A program made the translations under genes and the position numbers. From NCBI GenBank assembly GCA_958295665.1, contig OY282560.1, positions 143,150,091-143,214,090 of the forward strand: a stretch of DNA of 64,000 nt. The letters run 5' to 3'. A model generated the notes under the pieces. It saw only the letters and a list, made by a program, of their open reading frames with translations. It made no database searches and was not told the origin of the DNA. How positions within the stretch are numbered: position 1 is the stretch's first letter; every line of letters starts with the position of its first letter. Source of the stretch: Tipula vernalis (taxonomy: Eukaryota; Arthropoda; Insecta; Diptera; Tipulidae). Positions 1 through 12,300 of the stretch are shown here, in pieces.

Positions 1-1545
1 GACAGTGCAAAATGTGCATTCATTTCGAAATTATCAAATCGTTTAGGTAACTTTTGTTCCCGTTGACTTCTTCGCAGATTAATATCATCGGTATTAATCA
101 CGTCATCACTGTCAGCACTATTTTCCTCATAACTTTCATTTGTAGATTTAATTCTTTGAACACACGATGTGTCTTCTTCTTTTAACTCAGGTAAAATTTT
201 AGGAATAGTAATCTCCTCCGCATCTGCATAAATATTTTTACTACGACACAAAACTGATTTTTTGTCAAAAATAACATTACGCCTAAATTACAAGATTATT
301 TTGCTCTAAACCCCAAAGTCGATAACCCGATGATGTATAACCCAACATAATGCACTTTGAAGGATTTTTTAGAAAACTTCCCCTTTTTTTCAGCTGGAAT
401 ATAATTGTAACACGATGAACCAAATATTCGAATATTTGATAAATTTGGTTTAGTTTTGTACCACATTTCTGCAGGAGTTTTATTAATAAATTCGCTACCA
501 CATGCGGAAGTGGGGACACGATTCTTAAGATAATTTGCCACCAATAACGCTTCACCCCAAAAACGACGTTCCAATCCTTATCCTGTAAAGTTCTATTTAA
601 GCGTTCAGCCACCGAATTCATCTCTGGATTGTAAGGTACAGCATATATCAATTGTACACCTTTCTCTTTACAATAAGCTTTGAATTCATTTGAAGTATAT
701 TCACCACCATTATCCGTTTTCAGTTTTGCAATTTTGCGACCATGTAACGCTTCAGCCATTGCTGTGAATTCCATGAATTTATCTATTGTTTGGCTTTTAT
801 GATTAATAAGATAAACCATTGATGTACGGGAGTAATCATCTGTAAATGTCACAAAATACCTCGAGCCATCCCAAGCTGATTGTGACATTGGACCATATAC
901 ATCACTATGTATCAACTCCAAAATTCGAGATGAACGCGGACTATTATTTCTTGGAAACGGCATAAGTGTCTGTTTACCAATGACACACGTTTCACATAAT
1001 TCTGAAACAATATTGGTGCTTGTTTTATTCATTCCCTGAACCATTTTGCGTAAAATCATCTTTATCATATCGGAAGGATTTAGATGTCCCAGACGAAAAT
1101 GCCATAAATGTTGTGTCATATTGTTTAAATTATCTGCACTTGTAATTCCGGCACAAACAGTTTGATCGACAAAAAACTTAACCTCATATAAATTTCCATT
1201 ATAGCATGTCCAAGAAACATTGTTTTTCCATTAAACGAAATATATGGGATATCATCCTTAAATTCAATTTTTTAACCTTTTTTAGTTAACGATCTTATCG
1301 AAAGCAGATTACATTTTAAATCTTTAACATATAAAACATGATTTATGGTTCGCGTTAAAGTGTCTCCATTTAAAAAGGTTTTAATTAAAATGTTACCACA
1401 CTGCTCTGCACGCATAATTTGACTTTTCTTTGCAACACAAATGTTGATTCCATCAATGTCATTTAATACACAAAAATATGACTTGTCATTCACCATGTGT
1501 TCTGTTGCACCAGAATACAAATTTTATTTCTCTCTCGTTCCCATC
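1..1545 (-). pseudogene. Ty1/copia retrotransposon pol remnant A (protease, integrase, linker before RT), left edge cut by window
   Basis: Read right to left, this is protease (about 1520-1272), GAG-pre-integrase with the HHCC zinc finger (H..H in LWHFRLGH; CETC), integrase core (HSDVYGP; KTDNGGEYT; NSVAERLNRTL) and the linker ending in LRRSQREQKLPKRF at the window edge. The RT would lie outside the window. The integrase DDE residues are all present. The protease motif reads YSGATEHM where copia has DSGA, so the catalytic Asp is Tyr. Further damage: a stop just after the protease (about 1272), a frameshift near 1210, two compensating shifts near 570 and 370, and another near 283. The family assignment is firm from motif order; this copy cannot encode a working polyprotein. 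No LTR was found to the right of 1545. Confidence 0.93.
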
Positions 1546-2339
1546 TATTATTGTGTTACCTACAATAACTTTCGCGTTTAAACATCTCGAACGTTGGGTT
1601 TATGTGTATGTTTCATGTAATGCTCTAAAATGTTGAAGTTGCCTCAAAAGCATTTTTTTCTCAAATTAAAGTCATAATTTATTTGTCTCAGTATTTTTGT
1701 TGAAACATATTTTCGAAGTCCCATGACTCAACGTTACTAAGCAGCGACTTTAATAAAATTATAATTTTTAACTCACGAATTAATAAAAGCTTGAAGTTGA
1801 ATAGTTTAAGAGTTGGCGTTTAATATCATATAGCACCTTCATACGAACCCTATGATTTAAAATCGAATTGTCTTATCGATCACAAAGCTTTGTCCATGTA
1901 ACTTTGTACTTATCAGCGATCACAGGAAGACTTTCAATAAGACTATATATACTTTGCCCGAATGAATATGAGAGAACAAGTAAAGAAATTTTACTGTCGA
2001 GTTACATCCCGAAATGCCAATCAATCGCTATCTGACCCACTAAATGTCGGTAGTTTTAATTCAGGAAGTTTAACGGACATTAATAGAAAGCTTTGTACGC
2101 ATATAATACTGATCCAAAGTTAATCGCTTCTATTTTTCATTTGTTTTTTTTATTTCGTGAAGCGGATTCAACCTCTCAACAGGTTCGTAGTCTTCTTCAA
2201 AAGACTCATGATCCATAATTTATACAGTAGTTTTGTACAGTTAATAGTAGTTTTATACAGTTTCTATTGGTAATTTAGATTTACCAATTTCAGAACATTG
2301 GCATAGAATCCCAATATTCCCTAATTAACAGATGGCTTT
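1546..2339. other. Intergenic, no gene seen
   Basis: AT-rich sequence between copia remnant A and the tandem array. I see no open frame with recognisable motifs, no LTR ends matching the neighbouring copia fragment, and no obvious repeat. Confidence 0.5.
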
Positions 2340-3770
2340 AACAAACTTTACCTATAATTTAGTTAGATTGCGACTAATATTTGATTTCAATAAAAGTATC
2401 AAACAATCTCATTCCAAGCGCACCCTGATTTTTCGCCAAGAATCGTTATAAACATACTAAAAATACACTTTTCACTGTTTTATGCAGCTTTTAATTTTAT
2501 AAGCTTTCAATTATCAAAGCTTTTAGCCAAATAATTTTAATCAGAAATATGATTTCACAAAGGGTGACGGAATTTTGACAAAAATTGAGAATATTTGTTC
2601 TCAAAGATAATCATCAATCATCAAAAGCTTTTAGTTTCAAGAAGTTTTCAACCAAACCATTTAACTGTAAAGGAGTATTTGGGTACCAAGTATTTGGGTT
2701 TATTTTAACATTTCTGAGTCTTTTAATAATTTTAAGTGTTTGTTACAATGTTTTATGAGCAAAAAATAAGTATTCGCAAAAAGTTTAAAGATCTTTTAGT
2801 TTTACGAGCTTTCCGTGATCGAAACTTTTTAAACAATTTATCCCAAAATTCCGTTACCCTTTGTAACGGAATTTTAGGATAGATTTAGAATGTTTGTTTC
2901 CAATGAGCTTTAAGATTAATAATTAATTGATACTTTTTGGGTTTGAACTTAAAGTTTGTGAACCTTTTCATAATTTAAGGTTTTTATTTCATAAATTATG
3001 TATTTGTAAGAAATGTCGAACTTTTAGTTGTAGAATCTTTCCCGTATCGAAGCTTTTTAACCGAAATTATTTGCTTTTTATTTTGAATTTTGGAATAAAT
3101 ATAAAATATTTGTTTTCAATAAGCTTTAAGCTTAACAATTAATCTTTACTTTTTGGGTTTGGAGTTAACATTTTTGAACTTTTTAATAATTTCATGGTTT
3201 TATTAAAATGTTTTATGAGTATAAATTATATATTTGAAAAATTTGTCAAGAGCTTTAGTTTTAAGAGCTTTCACTTATCGAAGCTTTCTAAGCTAACCAT
3301 TTTGCTTCGAAAATTGATATTACAAGGGATGACAAAGCTTTAAGTAGGATTTAGAATATTTGTGTTCAATGTAAATTATTAAAAGCTTTTAGTTTTAAGA
3401 GCTTTTGAAACAAAACCTTTTGACTTTAAAATTTGATAACATAAAGGAAGGTGGTATTTTGCGATTAGTTTAGAATATGTGTTCTCAAAGAGCTTTAAGT
3501 TGATAATTTATTTATACTTTCTCGGTAATTTTTGTGCCTTTGCATAAATTCTGTCTTTCGGTTAATTGTTTTATGCGCATAAATCATGTATTTGCAAGAA
3601 ATATCAAGAACTTTTAGTTTCAAAAAAGAGCTACCACTTGTCCAAGCTTTTCAACTCAAATCATTTAACTCAGAAATTTGACATTGAAAAAATCAGAATA
3701 TTTGTTCCCAATGTAAATATCTTATCCAAATTGTGTTTTCATTTTCGAGCGTTCCATGTGTAAGAAAACC
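2340..3770. repeat. Degenerate satellite-like tandem array, uneven monomers of about 120-300 bp
   Basis: A diverged unit recurs head to tail. Its start (AGAATATTTGTTCTCAA-like) is at about 2588, 2888, 3103, 3353, 3472 and 3695, giving spacings of about 300, 215, 250, 119 and 223 bp. Within units the order is conserved: GAGCTTTAAG, TACTTTTTGGGTTTG, TGTTTTATGAG, AAGAACTTTTAGTTTTAAGAGCTTT, ATCGAAGCTTTTTAACC, and an end such as GGGTGACGGAATTTTAGGAT. The 119-bp unit lacks the middle of the monomer. A partial unit precedes 2588. Short open frames here are incidental. Confidence 0.75.
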
Positions 3771-4689
3771 AATTGGTTTATTCAGATTTAATATTCAGGG
3801 CACATTCGGGCCATCGTTCAAAAATAAATGAAACAGAAGTCACTTGAATGATCTCAAATAAAACGAATCGTTTTGCAACTCTATGTTATGACGAGTGCTA
3901 AATATATCGATAAAGTATCACTAATTTCGAATATAATTTTAAATTCTTGATTTAGAAATAATCTCAAAAATGTCGAATTTTCAAAGTAACTTGAATATTC
4001 TTTAAAGTTCTCAGATATCAAATTATCCGTAAGTATGTAAAACCAAAGGGAATCCTATACGTGCTAATCACCATCTTGTAAAACGAAAATAACCTGGACA
4101 TTCTTGAATAATTTCGAATAACCTACAGGAAATCAGAAAAATAACTAAATTGTGGCATAATCTCAAAACTCTTTTAAATATCACCATTTAGATTTATATG
4201 TGTAACTCTGTAAGTTCTTACATCTCAAAGCCGAGCGCAGAATATTGCTTTACAAAATTCGAATAAATTCGAAAATCCTTAAAAATCTCGAAAAACTAAA
4301 GAAATCTAGAATAAAGCGCGGAATAATTTCGATTACCCCAGAAAAATTCGAAAAATCTCTATATTATGTGAATATCGATTGATCTCGAACAATTTCTATA
4401 ATAACGAAAAATCTCGATATTAATGAATAATATGGGAAGGACTGTAAAAATCTAGAAAAACCATGTAAATTTTTAAAAATTCCGAAAATTCGTGTAAATA
4501 TGGATTTATTGGTCAAGTGACTTGTTACTGTTACTAATTCTACTAAGCATATTAAGGCTAAGCTCAACAAAACAATATGCATGAACAACCATATTCTTCG
4601 AATAGGCTCTAAAACTCACAAATAGTATTGAACAACGCAGAAACTACCGCAGTAACAGATTGATGAAAATTATTAGCCTGTGGTGTCAA
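3771..4689. other. Intergenic, no gene seen; weak A-rich low-complexity repeat
   Basis: No coding signal. Between about 4250 and 4480 a loose, short repeat of the type TCGAAAAATCTCGAA recurs with many substitutions. It reads as low-complexity decay and not as a defined element. Confidence 0.45.
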
Positions 4690-5115
4690 TAGTAGTGGAG
4701 AACAATTATAGCCTTAAGTGTCGTGAATCGAATAGGGTATATCACATTTCTCAACGGTTGGGAGGAATATCAATTTGATTTTTTTTGTTACGTCATATCG
4801 CTTTTACTGGGTTGAGTAATTTATTGTTCAAATCAATAACATGAATATCACAGGGATTATCACTCGATGCCATTAATGGTGAATAATAGCCTTAAGTGTC
4901 GGTAATCTAACAGTGTATACCGCATTTCTCAACGGTGGGGAGGAATACTAAATTTTAAATTTTGTTATGTCGTATCGATTTTACTCATTTGAGTAATTTA
5001 TTGCTCATACCAATAACATAAACATCACGGGGATTGTTGTACGATGCCACTGGTGGAGAATAATAGCCTTAAGTGTCGTGCATCGAATGATGTATACCAC
5101 ATTCGTGAGTGAAAT
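4690..5115. repeat. Tandem repeat, 177-178 bp monomer, about 2.3 copies
   Basis: The anchor GCCTTAAGTG occurs at 4711, 4889 and 5066, spacings of 178 and 177 bp. Shared blocks follow in order: TATACCACATTTCTCAACGG, GGGAGGAATA, TTTGTTAYGTC, GAGTAATTTATTG, CAATAACAT and CGATGCCA. The third copy breaks off after the ACCACATTCGTGAG block. The monomer length is in the range typical of insect satellites, but only about two and a half units are present. Confidence 0.85.
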
Positions 5116-5819
5116 GAATCCCATTGGCTTGGCGCTCCATATAGATGGTTGCATGAACGATAATCCCTATAAACGGGCTCGCCCGCATGAATGATTTATT
5201 GAATGATTGTGTGTTGGTTAGAGAACGAAACGTTTCATAGTGTAAACGGGATGTGTGATATTCGTCCCATAAGTATAATTATAGAACAACCTTCTTGTTC
5301 CATTAAAATTTCGTCGATTTCTTAATTTTTAAAATTATTTTGCAAAAACCCTACGTTTTTTATCAAAATAGCACTGAGTGATTTGAACCCCGCAATATAC
5401 AGATTTTAGTGTACGTTAAATTGTAAAATCGACCACCGGTTTTTGACAGTCTCGCTAATATGGTAAAGGCTGTATGATATTCTCTTTTTACAAGTGCAAT
5501 AAAGTGCTGCAAAACTAGTAAAGTGGAACAGACAAGGGTAGTGTAGTCAACATTATATGTAAATATTTCGAAGTTTTGGATAAACAAAATATGTAGATAA
5601 AATCAAATTCATTGTTTAAATATTATAAGACAAAACCAACAATTTAGTGTAAATTTTCTTGATAGGATCTGTATAAAGAGCGAACAAGACGGCTTGTATG
5701 TATTTGTAATTATATTTTTCTGTTAAAAAATTGCTGGACCATCTCCAATATTTCCTGAAATTGTTCTCCGTTATAAATTTACATCTTCGGCTTCTATTTC
5801 CTTTAATCATTTATTTTCT
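5116..5819. other. Intergenic or far-decayed copia 3' region
   Basis: If copia remnant B were complete, its RT end, RNase H and 3' LTR would lie here, downstream on the minus strand. A minus-strand frame at 5616-5810 follows the HVDD box but shows no motif I can name. No RNase H motif or LTR was identified. Confidence 0.4.
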
Positions 5820-8400
5820 GTTTCGTTGATGCACCAACAATATCATCCACATGATTTGAAATATAAATGACATCTTCACAATCATATTTAATGTATAAAC
5901 ACGCATCATTGTCACTTTAAACGTATCCGTTCCTTTTCATTACTGTATCCGTTCCTTTACACCCTGTTTCAAACCATAAAGGTTCCTAACAAGCTTACAA
6001 ACTTTGATTTGATTCCCTTTAACGTAACCTTCAGGTTGTCTCATGTAGACATTGTGTGAAATATTTCCATTAAGGTAAGCCGTCTGAATATCAAAATGAT
6101 TAACTATCATTTTGTTCTTTCCTGCTAATGTCAGAAGTATCTTTAATGTGATAGGATTCGCCACGGGAGCAAACACTTCGTCGAAATCTTGACCATACTT
6201 TTGCATGAATCCTTGACCCACTAACCTTGCATCAAATTTTGTGACATTTCCCTCTTGATCGGTTTTTGTTTTGTACATCCATTTTGACCCAATTGCTTTA
6301 CTGCCAGGTGGTAAAGTAGTTACATACCCCGATTCTATTTCTTCATCAATCGCATATTTCCATTTTGCAGCATCTGGTCCATTTATTGCTGCTTTATACG
6401 TAATTGGATCCTTATTTACTGTCTCGACTAATGCTTTATTAATTTCTTGTATCAATCGAACAGGTAGTATACCTTATATTATTATAGTATATAGGTAGTA
6501 TACCTTATAATAGTATTAGCTATAGGTAGTATTCCTTATAATAGTATTTGCTCTATTTGTGCGTCTCACTTGTTCATCTTGAGGAGACTCATTTGTAGAT
6601 TGTCCAAATTCACTTGAAGGTGACTCATCTTGTAAATTTACGATGATTTCAGGTTGTTGATCAAACTCTTTAACCACTGGACTTGTATTATTATTAAAAT
6701 CACTCACAACTTGTTCATCTGTCTTGTTTCTGGCGATAAATTTTACATCCCGACTAATTTTGATTTTATTTAGTTCAACATCTAGAAGGCGATACCCTCT
6801 TGTTCCATATTCATATTCGACAAATACTAATTTTTCCCTGTATTGTCTAATTTTATGCGCTTATATTTTGGAATATGCGCTACAACAGGTGTTCCAAACA
6901 CGCGAAAATGAACTAGAACTGTTATGCCATAATTCGTATCGGCATCACATTTCTTCTAGGTAATCTGTTTAAAATGTGATTCGCTGTATTTACGGCTTCT
7001 CCCCAGAACTGCTTTTGTAAACTAGAACCTAGAAGCATATATCTAGTCATCTCGACTAGGGTTCGATTTTTGCGTTTAGCAACACCGTTTGGTTGTGGTG
7101 TCTTCGGTACTGTCAGTTGAACCTTGATTCCATTTTTTCTCAAAAAACTTTGTAGTCTTTGATCCGTATAATCTCCTCCTCTGTCTGAGCGCAATGCTCT
7201 TGGTACCTTTTGAAACTGTATCTTCATAAATTCCACGAATTCAATGATTTTGTCGGTCACATCTGATTTATTTTTAACTAAATAAATAAACGAATATCTT
7301 GTGAAATCATCAATCAAAGTCAAAATATATCGGTTTCCTCTGGAAGTAACTAATTGCATAGGCCCACATAAATCGGTGTGTACCAAGTCTAATCTTTCTG
7401 ACGTTTTCAACGTGGATTCTTTCGCGAATGAATCCCTGTTAGATTTGCTTTGTAGACAAGTTTCACATTCATCCGAATGTTGACAACTTTCTACTTTGCC
7501 GTTTATTGCCACTTCACTCAATTTTCTAATGTCTGATAAATTTCGATGGCCGAGTACTGTATGCCATTCATGTACACATTTCCCTTCACTTCTTTTTACA
7601 CTAAAAACTTGATTTGATGGTGCTTTATAGACATCATTTCTGGAATTTAAAGTTAGCAATATTTTTCCATTTAGACTTATCTTGCATTCATAATTCTCAA
7701 ATACAATGTTGCAACCCCAAATAAACATATGCGTCTTGATTTTCCGATTCTTCATTTTCGACTGTATTCATTAATTTTGTACTATCAGTTTCCTTTTTAC
7801 TTTTCCATATCAACAATTTTCTGCAATCTGCTTTGATATGTCCAGCCCTTTTGCAAAAATAACATAACACTGACTTTGGCTTAAATTTTGATAAAGTTGC
7901 CTTATTGTATGTATTGAGTGCTCTTTCACCATTACTATGAAGCAATTCAAGTGTTGTAACGAGCGTACAATAGCTCTCCGGCATGCTACTTAAATAGAAC
8001 GCAACAGTTAAAGGCTCAGTCAATGCATCACCTAAAGTTGCTAGTTCATCCATTAATTCCTCCATTGCTATCAAATAAGTTTCAAGATCGTCGCCCTCTG
8101 ACATCGTCATTTTACACAGCCGTCTTAGTAGTTGCACTCTACTTAACAATGTTGATTTTTCATGGTATTTTCGTAAGGCATCCCACATGGTTTTTGCGGA
8201 CTTCTCTATTTTTATGTGAATTAATTGGTTATCTTCGACAAGAAGATCAATGTTGCACGTGCTTTAGCATCTTTTGTAGACCATGCTGTTGTTACTTGAT
8301 CTGGTGGTTCTGACTCAACAATATCCCATAAATCCTCATTTATTAAAAGTAATTCCAATTTATATTTTCACACTTGATAATTATTATTATTCAGTTTGTT
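5820..8400 (-). pseudogene. Ty1/copia retrotransposon remnant B (gag, integrase, RT; protease deleted)
   Basis: Read right to left. Gag (about 8400-7750) has a UBN2-like region (LLLINEDLWDIVE, MWDALRKYHEKS) and a CCHC zinc knuckle (CYFCKRAGHIKADC). Integrase (7700-6922) has the HHCC finger and core motifs HTDLCGP and RSDRGGDYT. The linker (6707-6516) is acidic. RT (6455-5940) includes SKWMYKTK, DARLVGQG, FDIQTAYLNG and NLYGLKQG, then resumes near 5900 with the catalytic box as HVDD. Gag runs straight into the pre-integrase region (gag ends about 7700), so the protease appears deleted. The third acidic residue of the integrase triad is Lys (GVAKRKNRTL). There is a TGG-to-TGA stop early in gag, a shift near 8255, and a break after YGLKQG. 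Clearly dead. Confidence 0.93.
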
Positions 8401-8455
8401 AATCTGTATATTAAACTTAATAATCTTGTTTTACTGTTTCAGATTATTATCGTAT

Positions 8456-8469
8456 CTGGGCCACTAACC
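8456..8469 (-). other. Copia-type primer-binding site
   Basis: The minus strand reads GGTTAGTGGCCCAG. Drosophila copia-type elements prime from an internal fragment of initiator tRNA-Met using GGTTATGGGCCCAG, which matches at 12 of 14 positions; the two mismatches are a TG/GT swap. It lies immediately upstream of gag B and directly after a sequence ending CTAACA, as expected for an LTR end. Confidence 0.6.
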
Positions 8470-8620
8470 TGTTAGATGAACAGATGATTTCAGATTATTT
8501 TCTTTTAACACTCAACAATGCTAACTTATATATTATACTTAACTTACAAAAAGACGACTCTCTTTCAGAGGGACATCTCTAATTTTTACTTTCTTTTACT
8601 CCAGTAAAATAAAGTATAGT
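8470..8620 (-). repeat. Probable 5' LTR remnant of copia B (outer boundary not resolved)
   Basis: The sequence adjoining the primer-binding site ends CATCTAACA on the minus strand, the expected CA-type LTR terminus. Within it are AGTATAATATATAAG, a plausible TATA region, and a GAGAGTCGTC block. I cannot place the outer TG end: candidates exist near 8515 and 8573. No matching 3' LTR is present in the window, so this is not provable from a repeat pair. Confidence 0.35.
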
Positions 8621-8714
8621 AATTATGAAAATTTTGGACATTGAGATTTTTAGAGATTTATCGGTTTTGAGGTCCCGAAGAAAAAGAGTCCGAAAAAGTG
8701 GGTTTTGAAATGGT

Positions 8715-9353
8715 GTCCGTCTGTCAGTCTATCACTCTGTCAGTCTGTCAGTCTGTCAGTCTGTCAGTCTGTCAGTCTGTCAGTCTGTCAGTCTGTCAGT
8801 CTGTCAGTCTGTCAGTCTGTCAGTCTGTCAGTCTGTCAGTCTGTCAGTCTGTCAGTCTGTCAGTCTGTCAGTCTGTCAGTCTGTCAGTCTGTCTGTCAGT
8901 CTGTCAGTCTGTCAGTCTGTCAGTCTGTCAGTCTGTCAGTCTGTCAGTCTGTCAGTCTGTCAGTCTGTCAGTCTGTCAGTCTGTCAGTCTGTCAGTCTGT
9001 CAGTCTGTCAGTCTGTCAGTCTGTCAGTCTGTCACTCTGTCAGTCTGTCAGTCTGTCAGTCTGTCAGTCTGTCAGTCTGTCAGTCTGTCAGTCTGTCAGT
9101 CTGTCAGTCTGTCAGTCTGTCAGTCTGTCAGTCTGTCAGTCTGTCAGTCTGTCAGTCTGTCAGTCTGTCAGTCTGTCAGTCTGTCAGTCTGTCAGTCTAT
9201 CAGTCTGTCAGTCTGTCAGTCTGTCAGTCTGTCAGTCTGTCAGTCTGTCAGTCTGTCAGTCTGTCAGTCTGTCAGTCTGTCAGTCTGTCAGTCTGTCAGT
9301 CTGTCAGTCTGTCAGTCTGCCAGTCTGTCAGTCTGTCAGTCTGTGAGTCTGAC
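8715..9353. repeat. Octanucleotide array (GTCTGTCA)n, about 80 copies
   Basis: An almost pure 8-bp tandem repeat of about 640 bp. Visible variants: GTCC and CTATCACT in the first units, a 4-bp slip near 8891 (GTCTGTCT), G-to-C near 9034, CTAT near 9199, CTGC near 9319, and GTGAGTCTGACA at the end. One half-unit lies further out at 9361. The repeat gives long open frames of a Ser-Val-Cys-Gln type on the plus strand because 8 is not a multiple of 3 and no stop arises in those phases. These are not genes. Confidence 0.97.
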
Positions 9354-9374
9354 AAACTTCTGTCAGTCTGTGTC

Positions 9375-12300
9375 CTCTTTACAGCCCAGATGGTTTAACC
9401 AATTGAACTGTAAATTCAGATTTAAGCTTTTTTGATAAATTGGAAGGTCTCAGTGAATTTTACTCCTAATCGGCTAACCGGAAGTGGCCACTCCCTTGGT
9501 CCAGAAACTTTATTTTGCAAATATATTAAAAAGTATTAGGTTTACAAGAAACTACTTAAAATAAAAATAAAAAATTACAAATTAAAAATTTGAAAATTAA
9601 AAAAAAATTAAAAAATCTCAAAATTCTCTGTTCGTAAAAGAAAGTCGTGTGTTGACCACACCTCCATTTTTTAAATGCATACGCAAGAATCTTAAAACTT
9701 CACTTTGCCTATGCCTGATCATTTGTAAGCTTTAACGTTTTGTACTAAATAGTTTATTTTTGGAAATTTTAATTTTTAAATTTATGTATGGTATAATCAA
9801 CAATAAAAACTGATTTTTAAAATATGTCTCAAAAATTTGAATTAAAATTTACTTGAAATTTCTAAATAACTCTTTCAAGAATTTGATTTTAAAAAGGATT
9901 TCCACTCTTAACCTTGAGTAACCAATTCAATCCGGCTTTTAGCCAATATTAATTTAATAATAATGGAAACATAATTCTTAATGTGAGATTATGCAATGTT
10001 ATTTTGTTTCGGGAGTACTATTTACGTCATATAAACATAAAGGTTCACATCACTTCCAAGTAATATTCACAATGAGTCCTAAAATGCGTACAAACTAAAA
10101 GTTTCTGCTAATTTTTGAATTTAAATTTAGCAAAATATATGAACATCTCAAAATATTCAAAATTTTCCAAACCTCTACGTCAACGATACGATAAAAAAAT
10201 TATTGAAAATTAACTTCCAACTAAAAACAAATTAATCCAAAAAATTAGCGATTATCGTGAGTCTACCCAGTTCAATAATCCTATAACGAATCTATTTCCA
10301 ATAAAAGAAAAATATTGATTTAATTTAATTACAACCTAACTCAAATTTTAATTATACTTCTAATCCTTAGAAGATTAATATTTATTTTGTTCAATTTATT
10401 GGAAAATAATATTTCGATTGACAGAAACAGATTATTACTAAAACGCAAAATGGAAAGACCAATAATAAAAGCACAACAAAATCTTCACCACTTTGTTCGT
10501 TAACTTTTTAAGCAAAAGCTGTTTTTATAATGAAAGCCGCAAACATTTTTACTTTCGTTTCGTTTATCAAATTAACTGTGGATATGAAGATGGAGCAAAA
10601 CAAAAAAAAAGTTAAAGACTCATGATTTTTGTTGTTGCTGTTGTTTTTATTTCAAATTATGTAAATTTAAAATTCTACGAAATATTGGATTTTCCATTAT
10701 GCTGGCAGAAAAATAAAATAAAATTGGAAAGCACACAAAGTGTTCTATGAGTAAAGAATTTATTGTGAATTTCTAAGAATTTTGGGCTATATCTGGGCGA
10801 AAGTATTTTTACTCGTTTGCTCTCCGGAAAAAAAAAATCCAAATTACATTCAAAATCGTTATACTCATATGCATAAAATTCTAAATGGAATGTAAAAACT
10901 AATTTGCCTTGATTGTTTGTCGCAAAGAAAGTATTAGACTAAAAGGTTTCGAAACAACATCGCCCTATGTACGAGTATATCCAATTTACACTTCATAAAA
11001 ATTTCATCGTCCAGTTTTCATTCTGCAATTAAGGCAGAATTTTTGTGTAACATCGTTTACATAATTTGGACAATAGATGATAAAATGAATTATAAATAAA
11101 GGTATTTATGCCATAATCCTACACCAAATGTCACCAAAAAAAATATATATATAAAAAGCTATGGTAAGCCATTTACAGTAATATCCTTATCATCTTCAAA
11201 ATATTGTTTGTTGTTGGTATTATTGAGAGAAAAAACTTGAGAAGTATGTATTAAGAGCTGAAAATACATATCTGAGTGTGTCACACATGAATTTCCGTTA
11301 GTTTCGTTTTGTAATCTGTGAGGTAAAGTATTGTTAATTTTTCTAAATACAGTTATAGTGCTTAAACAAACCTTAACTAATCTAGGCTATCTTCTGTTCT
11401 ATCAATCAAACTTCAGCTTTGTCATTTATTTTATGATAATCAAACATAATACAAAAAAATTGTTACAAAACAATGAGCTCCAAGGCAAAAGTTTATTCAA
11501 ATAATCTCGCTGGCGTTAAACTTAAAAGTTCATAATAACTCGCTGTATGTAAAGACAAGCGAGATCAAAAATATATTATGGTATTCGAAAACTCGAAATT
11601 GTGTCACAACTTTTTCCAGTTGTTTGCATTATTTTCTTCAGTCATCATTGTTATCGCATCATTATTATCTACTAACCCCTTTTTTGTTACTCGCAGTTAA
11701 TTTTTCCTTTATATCCGTTCGATTTTAAATTTTGTAACGCGCGTGTTTACAAAATGGAATAAAGGAAAAACGCTTCCATCTATACATAAGTATTATGTTG
11801 TTCTTGTACGTGTACACAAGCTTTTAAAAAAATTTAATATCTCTCGAAAATTAAAATGTTTGCTCAAGTAAATTGAATTCATCATTTATCTTATATTTTG
11901 TTGTTGTTGTTGTTGATGTCGTCGTTTTTGAGTTTTTATCTCGCGCACAATATTATTTATTTTAATTTCGAAAAATTGTTGACAGTTTAATAAAGAATAA
12001 CAACAGCAACAAATTTGCTTCGTTTAGTTATTGTTATTGTTTGTGAAGTTTTTTTTTTTATTTTTATTTTAATAAAGAAATTATTATTTTTTTATTGTTT
12101 TCATTGTACCGTCAGAATTTAATTTGATTAAAAATGGCGTTTGGGACATAATTACTTTTATGTGTTAGTACATGTCATTATTGCAGAAGAAAAAGGTAAA
12201 TTTGAATATTGATCTTTTGAACTAAAGGCAATAAGGTCATACACAATAACTAATATTGTAAAACGCAGTCATTCCAGTATATTTAGGAAATGTGACAAAT

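Noticed and set aside
2340..5115. CRISPR-like array
   Set aside because: Repeat units are 120-300 bp and diverged, without the short identical repeats and unique spacers of CRISPR; the sequence is eukaryotic.
7301..7483. 60-codon plus-strand frame and similar small frames over the copia and LINE regions
   Set aside because: Shadows in other frames of the retrotransposon genes.
8698..9435. Two long plus-strand open frames rich in Ser-Val-Cys-Gln
   Set aside because: They are translations of the 8-bp tandem repeat in different phases; no start context, no conserved domain, and the repeat explains them fully.
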